64,000 nt of DNA from Acipenser ruthenus (lineage: Eukaryota > Chordata > Actinopteri > Acipenseriformes > Acipenseridae): NCBI RefSeq assembly GCF_902713425.1, contig NC_081201.1, forward strand, positions 13,967,362-14,031,361. Direction: 5' to 3'. The notes beneath the pieces were generated by a model that saw nothing but the letters and a program-made list of their open reading frames with translations, was not told the origin of the DNA and did not search any database. This document shows positions 44,620 through 55,906 of this stretch, one piece after another. The position numbers were made by a program, and so were the translations under genes. Each line of letters starts with the position of its first letter. Position 1 is the first letter of the stretch.

Positions 44620-45387
44620 ATGTCAGACCACACACTGTTCACCCCCAAACAAAATTTAGCCTGTTTTGAGAATTTTGACTATCTAGACACACTATTAAAT
44701 GATTTAAATTATAACGCGTATATTTTACCGTCAATCAGGGCGCTGATTGATGAAATTTCTACAGATATTCCCCCAATAAATGACAACTCCACTAATATAG
44801 ACAACAATAACTCCCAGGGCCCTGGGTTTATTAATGATGCTAAATTGACTCTGATCAATTTTGACTCTTTGGATAAGCTTTTGCATGAAATGTCTAGAGA
44901 AAATCATGGTACTATAGAGAGTGTAGATGATATGGAAAAACAAATAGGGGGAGGCTTAAACGATGGGGCTTACCATGATGATTCTTTTAGCATAAAAGTC
45001 CCTGGGGGTGGTGCATTACATGATGATCAAGTGGCAGGTCCTTCTGGTTTACAGGCCCCCCATAGGGATAACGACGGTGCTAGAATTGGTGGGGAAGGTG
45101 TACAGCGTAGACATCGACCTATGTTTAACAATTTCGAATTGAAGCATCCTCTTAACTTTACACATCTGTATGATCTGGATTCCTACGCTGAAGTTTTTAC
45201 TGTGCTGCATGAAACGTTAGAGAATATGTTGAGTGAGGTTTCTAGAACGTTAAGACCAGCAGACATTGTGCAACTTGAATTACAAGCAGGATCCTTAGAT
45301 ATACCAGTGTATGTAAAAATGACTGGAGACAATTTAAGTCTAGACGATTTTCTCAGCCAGATTGAAGCTCTCCTTCAAAAGTCATAG
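44620..45387 (+). pseudogene. Polinton gene of unknown function
   Basis: The 255-residue frame begins MSDHTLFTPKQNLACFENFD. The middle is rich in asparagine, glycine and acidic residues. The C-terminal third (NFELKHPLNFTHLYDLDSYA onwards to the stop) is well ordered with alternating hydrophobic residues. It overlaps the start of the polymerase frame slightly. The place before the polymerase and the ordered tail suggest a real gene; I do not recognise a family. Confidence 0.5.
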
Positions 45388-48292
45388 TGAAATTTTGGCT
45401 GATGACTCTTTGATGTTGATTGTCCAGGTTATTACGTGTCCGGAAGGAGGGGGTCTTAGGAGAGGTTTGCAGACCTTAATGAAAAGTGAGCTTATTAGAA
45501 AAAAAGCCAAGCATCTGATTATATGTTACAACAGAGACAATCAATTATGTTTTGCCTACAGCGTTCTGAGCTTGTTATTTCCAGAATTCAGGGGTGCCTA
45601 TGATACGTGTATGGCTGAGGCTTTAAAACTTCAACAGAGTGTGGGATTAAGTGAACATCAAATGGTTTCGTTTGCAGACATAGATAAATTTGAACAGGCC
45701 TTAGATGTTAAAATTGTGGTATGGTACAGATGTCCTCAAAAGGATGTGTTCCTGAATCGCCAAACAGATACTCGAGCAAAAAACAAAACTGTATTTCTGT
45801 TTCTTCATGAGAATCATTTCTATGGTATTGTTAACTTGAAAGGTTTTCTGGGTGCTTCCTATCTGTGTAATTACTGTTACACCGCCTACAGTAATCGATC
45901 AGGCCATCGGTGTGAGGGACACTGTAATGTGTGTTTTTCACCAGCCTGTAACAGTGAGTACTGTGTAAAGGTAAAATGTAACGATTGAATCGTTATTGTC
46001 GATCACAGCTCTGTTATGACGAGCATAAGATTCTCCGAGATAAAGCCAACAGTGAAAAACAGGTTTCTATGTGTGACATTTTAAAACTTTGTACAAGGTG
46101 CTATTCTCTCTATAAATGTGACCCGACAAAGCCACAGACTCATAAATGTCTTAGTCCTTACTGTAAGCAATGTAAAGCAGTGTTGCTACCTCACACTGAT
46201 CATAAATGCTTCATTCAAATGCTTAAACCTAAGGAACCCACAGACAAATATGTGTTTTATGATTTTGAATGTCGGCAGGAAGCTGGCATGCACATTCCTA
46301 ATTATTTCTATTGCATGCACATGGATGGTGAATCATGGTTTTGGGAGGGCGAGGAATGTGTGAAAAAGTTTTTTGAAAGGTATCGCAGACCTTGTTATGC
46401 CGGCTATACTTTCTTGGCACCAATGCAAAGTCTTATCACAGTTATTTACTGATGAATTATTTAGTAACCAACGGTATTAACCCACATATCATAGCTCAGG
46501 GTAGCAAGTTGATGTGTTTTACAGACGAGGCTTTTAAGATGCGTTACATTGATTCCTTTAACTTTTTGCCCATGAAGTTAAGTGCCCTGCCTGCAGCTAT
46601 GGGATTTGATGCCAAAAAAGGATATTTTCCTCATTTTTTCAATACAGCTGAAAACCAGAATTACGTAGGCCCCTATCCTGAACTACGGGGTTCAGCAAAT
46701 GATGTCTAAAGATCGTGATGCCTTTTACAAATGGTATGATTCGATTAAGAATGGTGTTTTTAATTTCAGAGACGAAATGGCGTTCTACTGCAAAAATGAT
46801 GTTGAAATTTTGAAAGAGGCATGTATCAAATTCCGTACCGAGGTTTATGCAATAGGGCAGATTGACCCCTTCCAATGTACCACCATTGCTTCACTGTGCA
46901 TGGCTATGTATAGAAGTAAATTCATGCCTCAAGACACAATAGTGATCATTCCTCCCGACAATTACAGTGAGCAGCAAAAAAGCTTTTCAAATGCCTCGAT
47001 ACAATGGTTAATGTATGTAGCAGAAACTGAAAATGTTTTCATTCAACATGCTTTAAACTACGGAGAGCTTAAAATGGACGGTTATGCTGTGATTAATGGT
47101 AAGCGTACGGCTTTTGAATCTGCAGGGTGTTTTTTTCATGGTTGTCCCTTGTGCTATGATTCGGCCGATGTAAACCCCTTAAGCAAAGTATCGTGTGGTA
47201 CGATGTGTCATCACTTTGATGAAAAGATTGAAACATTGCAAAAGGTTTACGGATTGGAAGTCAGAGTTATTTGGGAACATGAATGGAACACACTGAAAAA
47301 ACAGCCTAAAGTTCACGATTTTCTGGTTCGTTCTGATTTTCCAGAACGTATAAATCCTTGTGAGGCTCTGTTTGGGGGTCGTACAAATGCCATTACATTA
47401 CATCATGTGTACTGCCAGCCCGCATCTGTGGTAAATTAATGTTTACCCTCTGCCGCTCATGCGCGGAAACACTAATCCAGACTGGGGTATGTAATCATAC
47501 CTCTGGAGAAAGAGCCTTGACAGGGACATGGTGCAGTGTAGAGGTAGTCAAAGCTCTTGAGAAAGGTTACAAAGTGTCTAAAATACATGAAGTTTGGCAT
47601 TTTCCTCAGAAATCTGACACTCTCTTTACAGGTTACATTAATAGTCATCTCAAGGGGAAACAGGAAAGTTCAGGTTACCCTGCTCATTGTACCGATGAGG
47701 AGCGTAAAGAGCGTTATATTGCTGAATATTTTCAGAAAGAGGGGGTTCAATTAGATCCTCAAAACATTAATGTTAATCCAGCTAAAAGACAAATCTCCAA
47801 ACTATGCCTCAATAGTTTGTGGGGAAAACTAGCCAGCTCTCTACAAGCTCGGTAAAGGATCCTGACCAGTTTTTCCATTATCTCTTTTCAAAAAGATATC
47901 AGGTTTCGCATTTTTGTTTTGTAAGTGATACGGTGGCTCAGCATCAGTGGCGTTAAGCTTCTGATACCTATACTCCCACAGGTAATGTAAACGTATTCAT
48001 AGCGGCATTTACAACCGCTTACGCCCGGCTAGAGCTCTATAACCTCTTGGATCGTCTGCAGGGTCGCTGTCTGTATCATGATACGGACTCTGTAATCTTT
48101 GTCAGCAGGCCCCAGACTTGGCGTCCAGAACTAGGTGATTATCTTGGTGATTTAACTAGCGAGTTGAAGCCGGGGGAATACATTACAGAGTTTGTGTCAG
48201 GGGGCCCTAAAACATATGGATACGTCACAAACAGCGGAAAAACATGTCTCAAAGTAAAGGGGATTACCCTAAACTATGAGAATTCCAAATGA
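45362..48292 (+). pseudogene. Polinton protein-primed family B DNA polymerase
   Basis: The N-terminal part has zinc-binding-like cysteine clusters (CNYCYTAYSNRSGHRCEGHC), as in other Polinton polymerases. YVFYDFECRQEAG is the first exonuclease block. The later parts include KLCLNSLWGKLA (motif B region) and CLYHDTDSVIFV, the YxDTDS catalytic motif of family B polymerases. This enzyme would copy the linear element DNA from a terminal protein. It is a fossil in several frames. Confidence 0.88.
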
Positions 48293-48494
48293 ATTAACCT
48301 CGCTTCATTAAAATACCTTGTACAAAACTTTGTGAATCATGATAGAAACACCCCCTCGGAGCATATCATGATTCGTGGCTCCCAGATTCACCGTAATAAA
48401 AAATAATTTCAATTGGAAAACAAACCACTCCAGAAAACCTTTCAAATAGTCTACAATAAGCGAGTCTTGCGATCTGATTTTATATCTCTTCCTT
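48293..48494. other. short spacer before the ATPase gene
   Basis: About 200 bases. I could not assign a product here. Confidence 0.3.
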
Positions 48495-49157
48495 ATGGAT
48501 ACTGAAGATGGTTTTGATATTAGACTATCCGTACCTTTTGCAGCTATAATATCGGGCCCCTCCAATTCAGGCAAAAGTTATTTTGTGAAGCAGCTTTTAG
48601 AAAACTCTCAACAGATCTTTTCCCAAACCCCTGAGAATATCATATGGTGTTGTAGCTGTTGGCAGCCCTTATACAATGAATTGGCACTTAAATTTAAAAA
48701 TATCAAATTTATTGAAGGCATACCAGATTCATTAACCGATGATAATTTAATGCCTCCTAACAAAATCAATTTAATCATTATAGATGACTTGATGGAAGCA
48801 GCTATCGAAAATGATGAAATACAGAAAGCTTTTACAAAATACGTTCATCATAGGAATTTATGCGTGCTGTATTTGGTTCAAAATTTGTTTTTTGACGGAG
48901 AAATGAGTCGTACCATAAACTTGAATGCCAATTACATTATTCTGTTTAAAAACCCTCGAGATAAACTTCAAATCAACACACTAGCCCGTCAGATGTACCC
49001 CGGTAACTCCAAGTTTTTCTTAGAAGCGTTTGAAGATGCAACAAAAAAACCTTATGGTTATCTTTTAATAGACTTGAAGGCACTAACCCCCGAAGCATAC
49101 CGTCTGAGAACTGGTTTATTTACTCCTGATTGGCCAGTTGCATGTCGGCTAGAATAA
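48495..49157 (+). pseudogene. Polinton packaging ATPase (FtsK/HerA type)
   Basis: The frame starts MDTEDGFDIRLSVPFAAIIS. GPSNSGKSYF at about residues 22-31 is the Walker A loop. NLIIIDDLMEAA near 90-101 is the Walker B strand. LVQNLFFDGEMSRTINLNAN holds the sensor-like glutamine. The 220-residue length is normal for this family, which drives DNA into the capsid. It is the best preserved gene of the element by eye. Confidence 0.88.
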
Positions 49158-49460
49158 AACGTAACCTCCATCTCTTAAAGAGCATAGTTCAGAGCTCTGC
49201 TCATCAGAGAAGAGCAATTTTACGAAACGCTTCAGACGATTTTATCAAATCTATTGTGGAAATTGCCTTAATGGGTCACATCCCTCGAGTCAGTTGAACA
49301 CTCTCAAAAAGCAGCGGCGGGTTATAAAGAGCCTATGCAATAAGAACCATTCAATTAAAAAGAAGAAAAAAACTGTGAATCAGAGTGGTGGTTTTATTGG
49401 CGCTTTAATAAGGATTGCATTGCCTTTTTTATCAGGACTCTTAACGCCTCAAAGTTAATT
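49150..49460 (+). pseudogene. small basic virion-type protein remnant
   Basis: A short basic stretch reading ARIKRNLHLLKSIVQSSAHQ and then IKSIVEIALMGHIP is followed, in this order, by a basic and hydrophobic end with IALPFLSGLLTPQS. Small basic proteins with a hydrophobic end in this place are known from adintovirus-type elements (pX-like). Fossil. Confidence 0.5.
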
Positions 49461-49468
49461 TGTAAAAA

Positions 49469-50138
49469 ATGACTCACTCCCAGAAAATGTTTCTGATACC
49501 ACAACATCAACTCGATAGACTTCGACAGCCTGAGCCCCAGCACCCCGAGCCTATTAAAAAAGCAGTTGAAAGCCGACTTGACTCTGAAATGAAAAGCATT
49601 TTACTTAGAACCGACATCAGTGACCATGAGAAAGTTAAGCTATACACCAACTCCTTACAGAGATATCTAACCTTGCTTAAACAGAGTGAAAAAGAGTTTA
49701 ATACCCTGACATTAATTACACCCCCCTCTGAGGAAACCGGCAGCAGAATCTGAATCTAAGTTAGTGACTGCTGTTATGAGTAGCGTTCCCTCCAGATCTA
49801 AGAAAAATGCTAATTTTATTTTAAATGCTATGTCTCAGAATGCTTTGGTTACCTCATGGAATGATCAAGGGGAATTCATTCTTAGGGGCAAGAACATTAG
49901 AGGGTCACATATGGTTGATTTAATCAGGGCTGCAACGGGGCATACCCATATCCCTGAACATAGGTTACCTGTAGGATGGGCCGAATTCATCAAAGGTTTG
50001 TCTGTAATAAATGTCCCCTATTCTACAGTACCTAATTCTCAAACACGACAACTCATAGAAGCTTATAAAAAACGACCCTTAGAGACCCATATGCATAAGA
50101 AGCAGAAAAAAAGGCAGCAGTTATGGGAAACTTATTAA
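49469..50138 (+). pseudogene. conserved Polinton gene pair, function unknown
   Basis: The first frame (49469-49753) starts MTHSQKMFLIPQHQLDRLRQ and is mostly helical. The second (49764-50138) contains NALVTSWNDQGEFILRGKNI, GSHMVDLIRAATGH and a basic end. The motif of a W-N-x-x-G-E turn followed by I-x-G-S-H-x-V-D-L resembles, from memory, a protein that recurs beside Polinton capsid genes in fish. I cannot assign a function. Confidence 0.5.
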
Positions 50139-50548
50139 GATGTTACTGTTTTTATTGAGTTTACATATCTTTACATTTTGTTGTATATTCATGCAAATGC
50201 TGTGTAAACATTGTCTGATACATTTTGTTGTATATTCATGCAAATGTTATATAAACAATGTCTGATATATATGTCTTTACAGCAATAAAAATATTTATTC
50301 ACCATCTACATTGTCATAAGTTTTTTTGAAGATTAACTTTCATAACATTTTTTAAAATCATGATGAGTCTTGACACACTGCACGCATGAAAATATATTTA
50401 TACAGTTCTGTTTTTTAGGGTTAGACATACAACGTATAAATTGGGACACCATCAGATCATTTTTGTTTAAATCAGAGCTGTAGAGCGCCATAACCTCAGG
50501 GTAAGTAAGTCCTTTGGCTCGATGATAAAATAAAATCTAATTTTTCAA
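50139..50548. other. non-coding interval between converging Polinton genes
   Basis: The plus-strand and minus-strand genes end toward each other here. ACATTTTGTTGTATATTCAT is repeated twice (about 50172 and 50219) with similar following words, and AATAAA-type poly(A) signals lie near 50285. A short C-x2-C-like stretch on the minus strand near 50370-50420 might be a remnant of another gene. Confidence 0.5.
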
Positions 50549-51416
50549 TTAGGTGTAAAAAAGAGGCTTTACAGGTCGGAAATGCAACTTCACTACAACC
50601 TTCCCAAAACGGAATGGCACTAACTTGTTTTGATCCGTCTTAATTTGTATAGTTAACGTGTCAAAGTTGGTCTTGCTGAGGGGTACATAATGAGGTCTGT
50701 CGTAAGTTACCGTGATTATATCGTTGTTTTTGCCTTTAATAGGGACATACCTTAGAAGAGGCACGTAACTATCTCCAACGGCTTGATGTGTAATGATATC
50801 AGTATAGACATACAGGGTATAAAATCCCGCTCTGATATCGGCTGGGTAGAGGGTCCTCAAATGAGCACTATACACTTTAGCCTCAATAGGGCCCAATAGT
50901 TCAATAGTTTCACCCTTTATAGTCACGAAACCCCAACATTTGTCCGAGATGTTCTTTGGCATAAATCATATATGGCGTAGTACTTTTTATATAAATTCGT
51001 CTTTCTATAGGTTTATAGACTCATTTCAAATCATTTTTATATTGTTCATCGGGAGTTTTGTCACCTTTCTGATCTAGTCCTTTTCCGAGCATGGCATCGT
51101 TCATAGCCATTATTACATCCTGAAGGGTCTCATAATATCCTTTTGGTATAGTATAATCACGTTTTACCGCATTTTCTATATCATAAGTAATAAAAGTGCT
51201 GTCTTTAAGGCTTATATTATCCCAGGTATGGGGATATTGAATCTCTGCTAAGCAAACTTCCCATTTTCCCGGTAGATTCAGTGTTTTAACCAATTTGATA
51301 GTAAAATTGGATATAGCGTTTTTAGGGAAAACATCCTGTGAAGCGTTACTAGGCAGAGTTACATAAAAAGAGTCTTGAGACATCTTGAATAATGTTTTAA
51401 GTGTAATTAAATACAC
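50549..51416 (-). pseudogene. Polinton minor capsid (penton-like) protein
   Basis: The N-terminal frame (51021-51416) reads MSQDSFYVTLPSNASQDVFP and then KWEVCLAEIQYPHTWDNISL, the start typical of Polinton minor capsid proteins. The C-terminal frame (50549-50962) has GFYTLYVYTDIITHQAVGDS and a beta-rich end. The family folds as a single jelly roll and forms capsid vertices. Fossil. Confidence 0.8.
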
Positions 51417-52557
51417 TCCGTACTTGTTAACTCTTTAGATCCACCACCTGATGCCCCGCGACCCAATTTTTCAGGCCACCTGGCCCATTTTATGAGATAA
51501 GACTTTTTGCCATTTTCCTTTTTCTCAGCAACTATCTTCTCTATCCTAAACAACCTATCAGTCTTGACATTTATTTTCTGCAATTCTGGTTCATAAAAGG
51601 TGCCCATTATAGGCTCTCCATCATAATCACATAGTTTATACACAGGTGGAAATCTTGGTATACATTCTGTTATAGTAAAAATCACTGCTGTAAACGTCTG
51701 TTCATAGCCTTTTATAAAGGGAGCTCTTAACTTTGAAATTCTTACGCTGTCACCAACGGCAAACTTAAACTTTATATGTTTAGGGCTTTTCTTCTTAGAG
51801 TATAAAGTTTTAAACACTTTAAATGAATTATCTTCATTAACTTCTGAAGGTTTCATTTGAATACTACGGTGGAAGGAGTTGTTATAAGCCTGTACCATTT
51901 CTTGTAGTTTATCCATATACTTGTGAGTGTTAAAAGCGGTGAAATATTTCCACATTTTTGTTTTCAGAGTCCTGTTGTATCTCTCAACAATAGATGCTTT
52001 TAGTTCATTCCCCGTGGTAAAGTGTAGAATATTATGTTTTTTAGCATGTGCTGAAATGCTTTGTTTAGAAATTCTGCCCCTTTATCAGTTTGTAGTTTTT
52101 TAGGTTTCCTACCAGCGCTGATGATCTTCTTGAACGCCTCTGTCATCGTCTTAGATGACTTATTTTTCAAAGGTAATACCCATGCATATTTGGATAAGAT
52201 ATCTATACATGTTAACATGTACTTATAACCTCCATTTTCTTTTGACAAGCTAGACATATCCACTAAATCAGCTTGCCATTGTGTATCGATATTAGATACA
52301 AATACAGTGTTTCTTTTAAAGTTTATTTTAGAGGGCTTATGCAACGTATATGAGTCTTGCTCTGATAAAAAGTCAGTTAAGACCCTCTCAGAGACTTTAG
52401 GCCCCTCAGACCTCAGAGCTCTTTGAAGAGTCTGTAAACCCCCTAAACCTCCAGGATTTGAGGGATCGTAGTATATTTTTTTCATACGCTGATGTGTCAT
52501 CTTTAACCAAAATAACACAACTGCGACAAAAATGACTTTCAAAAAGTTTTTATTCAA
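51407..52557 (-). pseudogene. Polinton retroviral-type integrase with chromodomain
   Basis: The N-terminal frame (52000-52557) has IYYDPSNPGGLGGLQTLQRA, then the core with DTQWQADLVDMSSLSKENGG (first aspartate) and KKLQTDKGAEFLNKAF (second aspartate). The C-terminal frame (51407-51955) has MVQAYNNSFHRSIQMKPSEV and then a chromodomain-like end with YLIKWARWPEKLG. This is the enzyme that makes the 6-bp target duplications. Fossil. Confidence 0.88.
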
Positions 52558-52605
52558 AGTTTATCATAACACCTCAGAGACATGTGTGAAGTTCAAAAGT
52601 TTTAT

Positions 52606-53728
52606 TCACAGTTTATCAAGAAGATTAGGACATTTTAGAAGAGCTATAAAGTTTTTACACAAACATTCATGATTAGTCACTAAATAATCCACGACATTTT
52701 GCACAACTATCGATATATCTTCATCTCTTAAAAACCTAGCCATGTTATAAAAACATACATCTGTCACATAAGCATACAAAACAATGATATGTGTACATTT
52801 GCAATCTTCTATTTCATCAAACATTTTAGGTAATATATTCATTAAAAATGCATTTAAGGGTTTACAGTGTTTTACATGTGTATTTACCAACTCTGACCAT
52901 TCTTGAGCATCAATATCTTTACGGATTAAATCAGTTACACTTTTTAAATTGTTGAACATTTTTACATTTACGGGGATCAGGTTTTGAAAGAGTCTCTTGC
53001 AAGCCACTTTCTCAGCTATTAACTCAAACAGCAGCCCCTCCATGGTTTTCCTCAGTTTTGCTGGAGTCTGGACGTTCCCCATTTTCAAAGTCACAGGCCC
53101 CGTAATATGCTAATGGAGCGCGAGGGTTTGTAAAACTGCGATGGTAGAAAGCTTTGGTTATTTTGTTAACAATGTCTCGGGTCTTGTCATCCAGGGTTTC
53201 TTGTAGATGAATCAGTTTACGTCTAATGCTGTGTTCTGGTCTTAGCTCTGTTAAAATATCTTCCACCAGTTTCTGAAGTTTTGTCAAAGATGGATGAAAA
53301 TTGAAACAAGCTAGAGCTTTAGCCACCAGAAGCTTCAGCCACGGGACGTGTATTTTTTCTAGTATTTCTTCAAAATGTTGATCAAAATAATTGGGGGCCA
53401 CTTCAAAAAGGCAGCTGTGTCTCAGCTGGCTCGGGTGGTCAATTTCGCAACCACTGCAATTTTTCACCATATCACGGTCAATGATCAATTCCAATAGAGA
53501 AGCCACAAGACCCATAGAGATCTTTAATACTTTTTCAAAAGAGATGCCTAAGCCCCCGTCAACGTCGTCAGACTCTGCAGGGTTGAGGAGCGGGACATTT
53601 TCAAAGTCTTTTATAAGCTGGGTCATTTCTTCACTGGTCCAATCCATCTCAAGATCGCAAGGTTCAAGAATGGCATTTTCAGAGAAGTATCTAAAGTTTG
53701 CAGAAGCCATGGTGTCAGACTCCTTCAA
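52606..53728 (-). pseudogene. unrecognised Polinton gene region with CxxC-HPSQ-HxC motif
   Basis: The frame 53024-53728 contains CSGCEIDHPSQLRHSCLFEV at about residues 92-111, a compact Cys/His motif that would suit zinc binding. From memory similar C-x-G-C-x3-HPSQ-x2-H-x-C proteins recur in aquatic animal genomes beside virus-like elements, but I cannot name the family. The neighbouring frame 52606-53094 is helical, with repeated cysteines (DEIEDCKCTHIIVLYAYVTD). The pair sits where adintovirus-type elements carry accessory or early genes. Confidence 0.5.
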
Positions 53729-53887
53729 TCAAAAGGAGCCCCTTTAGTATGCTCCACAAGATTAGGTTTCGGCCTATGAGGGTGTTGACGCCTCAGGCAC
53801 CGTGGGGGATCCTTTGAGATGACCTATCAGAGATCTTGAATGGGTGGTCCTTGAGGCGCCGCCCCTAGGGGCGTTTTCAGAGATGCC
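53729..53887 (-). promoter_or_regulatory. probable upstream region of the minus-strand Polinton genes
   Basis: A GC-rich stretch upstream of the 53728 start contains GAGGCGCCGCC, also seen near 42288 before the leader gene. The word CCCCTAGGGG is a 10-bp palindrome. The shared word at the two ends suggests a common control site; this is an inference. Confidence 0.35.
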
Positions 53888-54292
53888 CTAAAACATCTGC
53901 CCCTCTCTCTCATTGATGTTTGTTTTCAGTTCAGTCCACAGAGGAGGTTGTACAGTACACAGAGGATCCTTGGGACGGATGCTTGAAGGCCCCTTGCTTG
54001 GACTCTCTCTTGAAACTTTTTTACAAGCCGTGGTTTCTTTTGCCTCTGTGGAAGGGCTAATGTGCATTTTTTTAAAGGCTTTTATAAGTTCAGACATTTG
54101 CCGATCCTCAAGATCCACTTTCTCTGAGCAGCAACTAACAACGGTATGAGACATCTTGTGTAACACTCTAATAAACTGCCCAAATATTTTCCTCCTTTTT
54201 ATGAGGTCTGAAAAACATGCCCAGACTTGCCCCTTTAAAAAACAAAAAACCATCGTAGTCTCCATCTGTTCAACCTTTTGCTCAAACACCAT
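53888..54292 (-). pseudogene. Polinton terminal gene, function unknown
   Basis: The 134-residue frame starts MVFEQKVEQMETTMVFCFLK. The first half is hydrophobic and aromatic with several cysteines, and the second is basic and proline/serine-rich. No family recognised. Confidence 0.4.
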
Positions 54293-54362
54293 ACCACCTT
54301 TATTCTCTGAATCCCCCGGTAAGCTTAATATTTATTTTTTATTTATTAATGGTTTAAGAAAA

Positions 54363-54447
54363 ACTGTTGTGGCCGAGTGGTTAAGGCGATGGACTTAAGA
54401 TCCATTTGATTCAATTGTCAGCGTGGGTTCGAATCCTACCAACAGTA
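54363..54447 (+). tRNA. tRNA-Leu(TAA) inside the Polinton
   Basis: The 85-base gene has a perfectly paired acceptor stem ACTGTTG/CAACAGT and discriminator A. The A box is TGGCCGAGTGG and the anticodon stem-loop ATGGACTTAAGATCCAT carries TAA. There is a long type-II variable arm, a T arm GTGGGTTCGAATCCTAC with a perfect B box, and a TTTT terminator at 54454. It lies about 265 bases from the right end of the Polinton, outside the protein genes. The acceptor stem differs from the usual vertebrate tRNA-Leu(TAA) as I remember it (ACCAGGA), yet pairs perfectly. Confidence 0.92.
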
Positions 54448-54544
54448 ATTATTTTATTTTCAAACTCTTTTACATTTATAAATATTTAATGTTTATAAGC
54501 ACTTGTTAAATACAAAGGGTCTGTTTTATATATATATATATATA
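54448..54544. other. AT-rich spacer with TA repeat
   Basis: Between the tRNA-Leu gene and the right inverted repeat; contains a short TA run near 54529-54547. Confidence 0.6.
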
Positions 54545-54711
54545 TATCAATACCAATATTCCATACGCCTATATAAAATCCCAGCCCCCTCATTATATAT
54601 TCATAAAAGCATAAATCCACGCCCCTCATTATATATTCATAAATTCATACCTATAAGGTCAAAAGGGTCATAAATTAGACTTTTGACATAAGCTATAGTA
54701 ATATTACTACT
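54545..54711 (-). repeat. Polinton right terminal inverted repeat
   Basis: Complement of the left repeat with a few indels; ends CTATAGTAATATTACTACT, followed by the target duplication GCCTTC. In its own orientation it begins AG, as Polinton ends do. Confidence 0.9.
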
Positions 54712-54717
54712 GCCTTC

Positions 54718-55270
54718 TGCCATAACAGACCTCCATGCAGTTGTAAGTACTCTTAATACTCCACAGATGTTTCATAATGGGTTAAAGTAGAACACAAAAA
54801 TTGGTAATTTTCATTACAGGAGGATTATGATGAAGACACCTTGTCAGCTGCCACAGAGAGGGAAGATACAGAGAGACCTATTGAGGTTCACACCTTAAAA
54901 GTAACATCTAACAGTTGATGATAGTGTTGTACCAAAAATAAAACTTGCACATTCTTTTTCTCTAAGAGCGAAAAAGATGCTGGAAATTACAGTGAGGAAG
55001 AGAGTCCATCCACCTCCACAGCACAACTTACCTCAGTAAGATGTTGTTCAGCATTGACCCATGACTTACAATGAAACTAAGTAGACCTGGCACTGTGAAA
55101 TTCAATGCCATTGTTTTGTGTTCCTATAGCTCCCTGTGAAACAGCTGTACAAGGTGTACTTAAATAAACAAATTGAAAAATGTAATTTAGAAATGGACCA
55201 CATAAGGCTGCAGATGTGAAAGGCAAAACTAGAAATACAACTGCTGGAACATCAGTTAAAGGTGAGTGAG
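54718..55270 (+). pseudogene. Harbinger Myb/SANT-like gene, 3' exons
   Basis: Blocks at about 54822-54890 (EDYDEDTLSAATEREDTERP), 54968-55037 (SEKDAGNYSEEESPSTSTAQ) and 55130-55262 (LPVKQLYKVYLNKQIEKCNL and a coiled-coil end with LEIQLLEHQLK) match the acidic middle and coiled-coil C terminus of Harbinger Myb-like proteins. The last block has an in-frame stop (near 55217). Followed by an AATAAA word at 55348. Confidence 0.7.
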
Positions 55271-55434
55271 GTGCCCACAGATGATGATGTTACTTGTTTG
55301 AACAACATAAAAAATATTAACTACTGTACTGCATTTGTACTTGCAGGAAATAAAGAAGACTTCATAAAAAGAAAGGCATATTGTCTTTATTTGACACTGG
55401 GGAGGTGATGGGTCAGTCAGAAATGATGGTAGCA

Positions 55435-55865
55435 TATTGTGTCTCTGACTGCTCTTCCATCTCATGCGTCAGCAGGGTGGTCAGGATCATTATCAGGATC
55501 GTTCACTGGTTGAGTAGGACATTGTTCTCCTCTAATTGTGGCAATGTTGTGGAGAATCACACATGCCACAATAATGTCACATGCCCTTTCTGGGGTGACC
55601 CTGAGCCTACGAAGGCACTGGAACTGGGCCTTGAGCATCCCAATGGTCATCTCTACCCTGGCTCGTGTCCTGCAGTGAGCCAAGTTATAACGTTGCTGCG
55701 GGCCAGGCTCAGGATCAGAGTAAGGGGTCAGCAAATAGGGCTGGCAGGGGTACCCTCTGTCACCGAGCAGGTAACCATCGAACTCTCCTATGATAATACG
55801 AGGATACAGTTTAAATTTTCAGTTGCAATAGGAGGAAACAAAATATTGATTATAATAGGATGTAG

Positions 55866-55906
<41 letters not shown>

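Larger units (their letters stand above)
39808..54711. mobile_element. Polinton/Maverick (adintovirus-like) element, 14.9 kb
   Basis: The element is bounded by a 6-bp target duplication GCCTTC (39802-39807 and 54712-54717), the length known for Polintons. It has terminal inverted repeats of about 165 bp containing TAGTAATATTACTATAGC. Parts seen: a leader gene in short blocks (42497-44520), an unrecognised gene (44620-45387), protein-primed DNA polymerase (45362-48292, plus), packaging ATPase (48495-49157, plus), small virion-type genes (49150-50138, plus), minor capsid (50549-51416, minus), integrase with chromodomain (51407-52557, minus), unrecognised genes (52606-54292, minus) and a tRNA-Leu gene. 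It is broken, with roughly half a dozen breaks, mostly in the polymerase. The clean target duplication and similar inverted repeats suggest a moderate age. Confidence 0.93.

Noticed and set aside
54363-54447. tRNA-Leu as the Polinton integration target
   Set aside because: The tRNA lies inside the element, 265 bases from its end, and the target duplication is in the Harbinger gene, so it is cargo rather than target.
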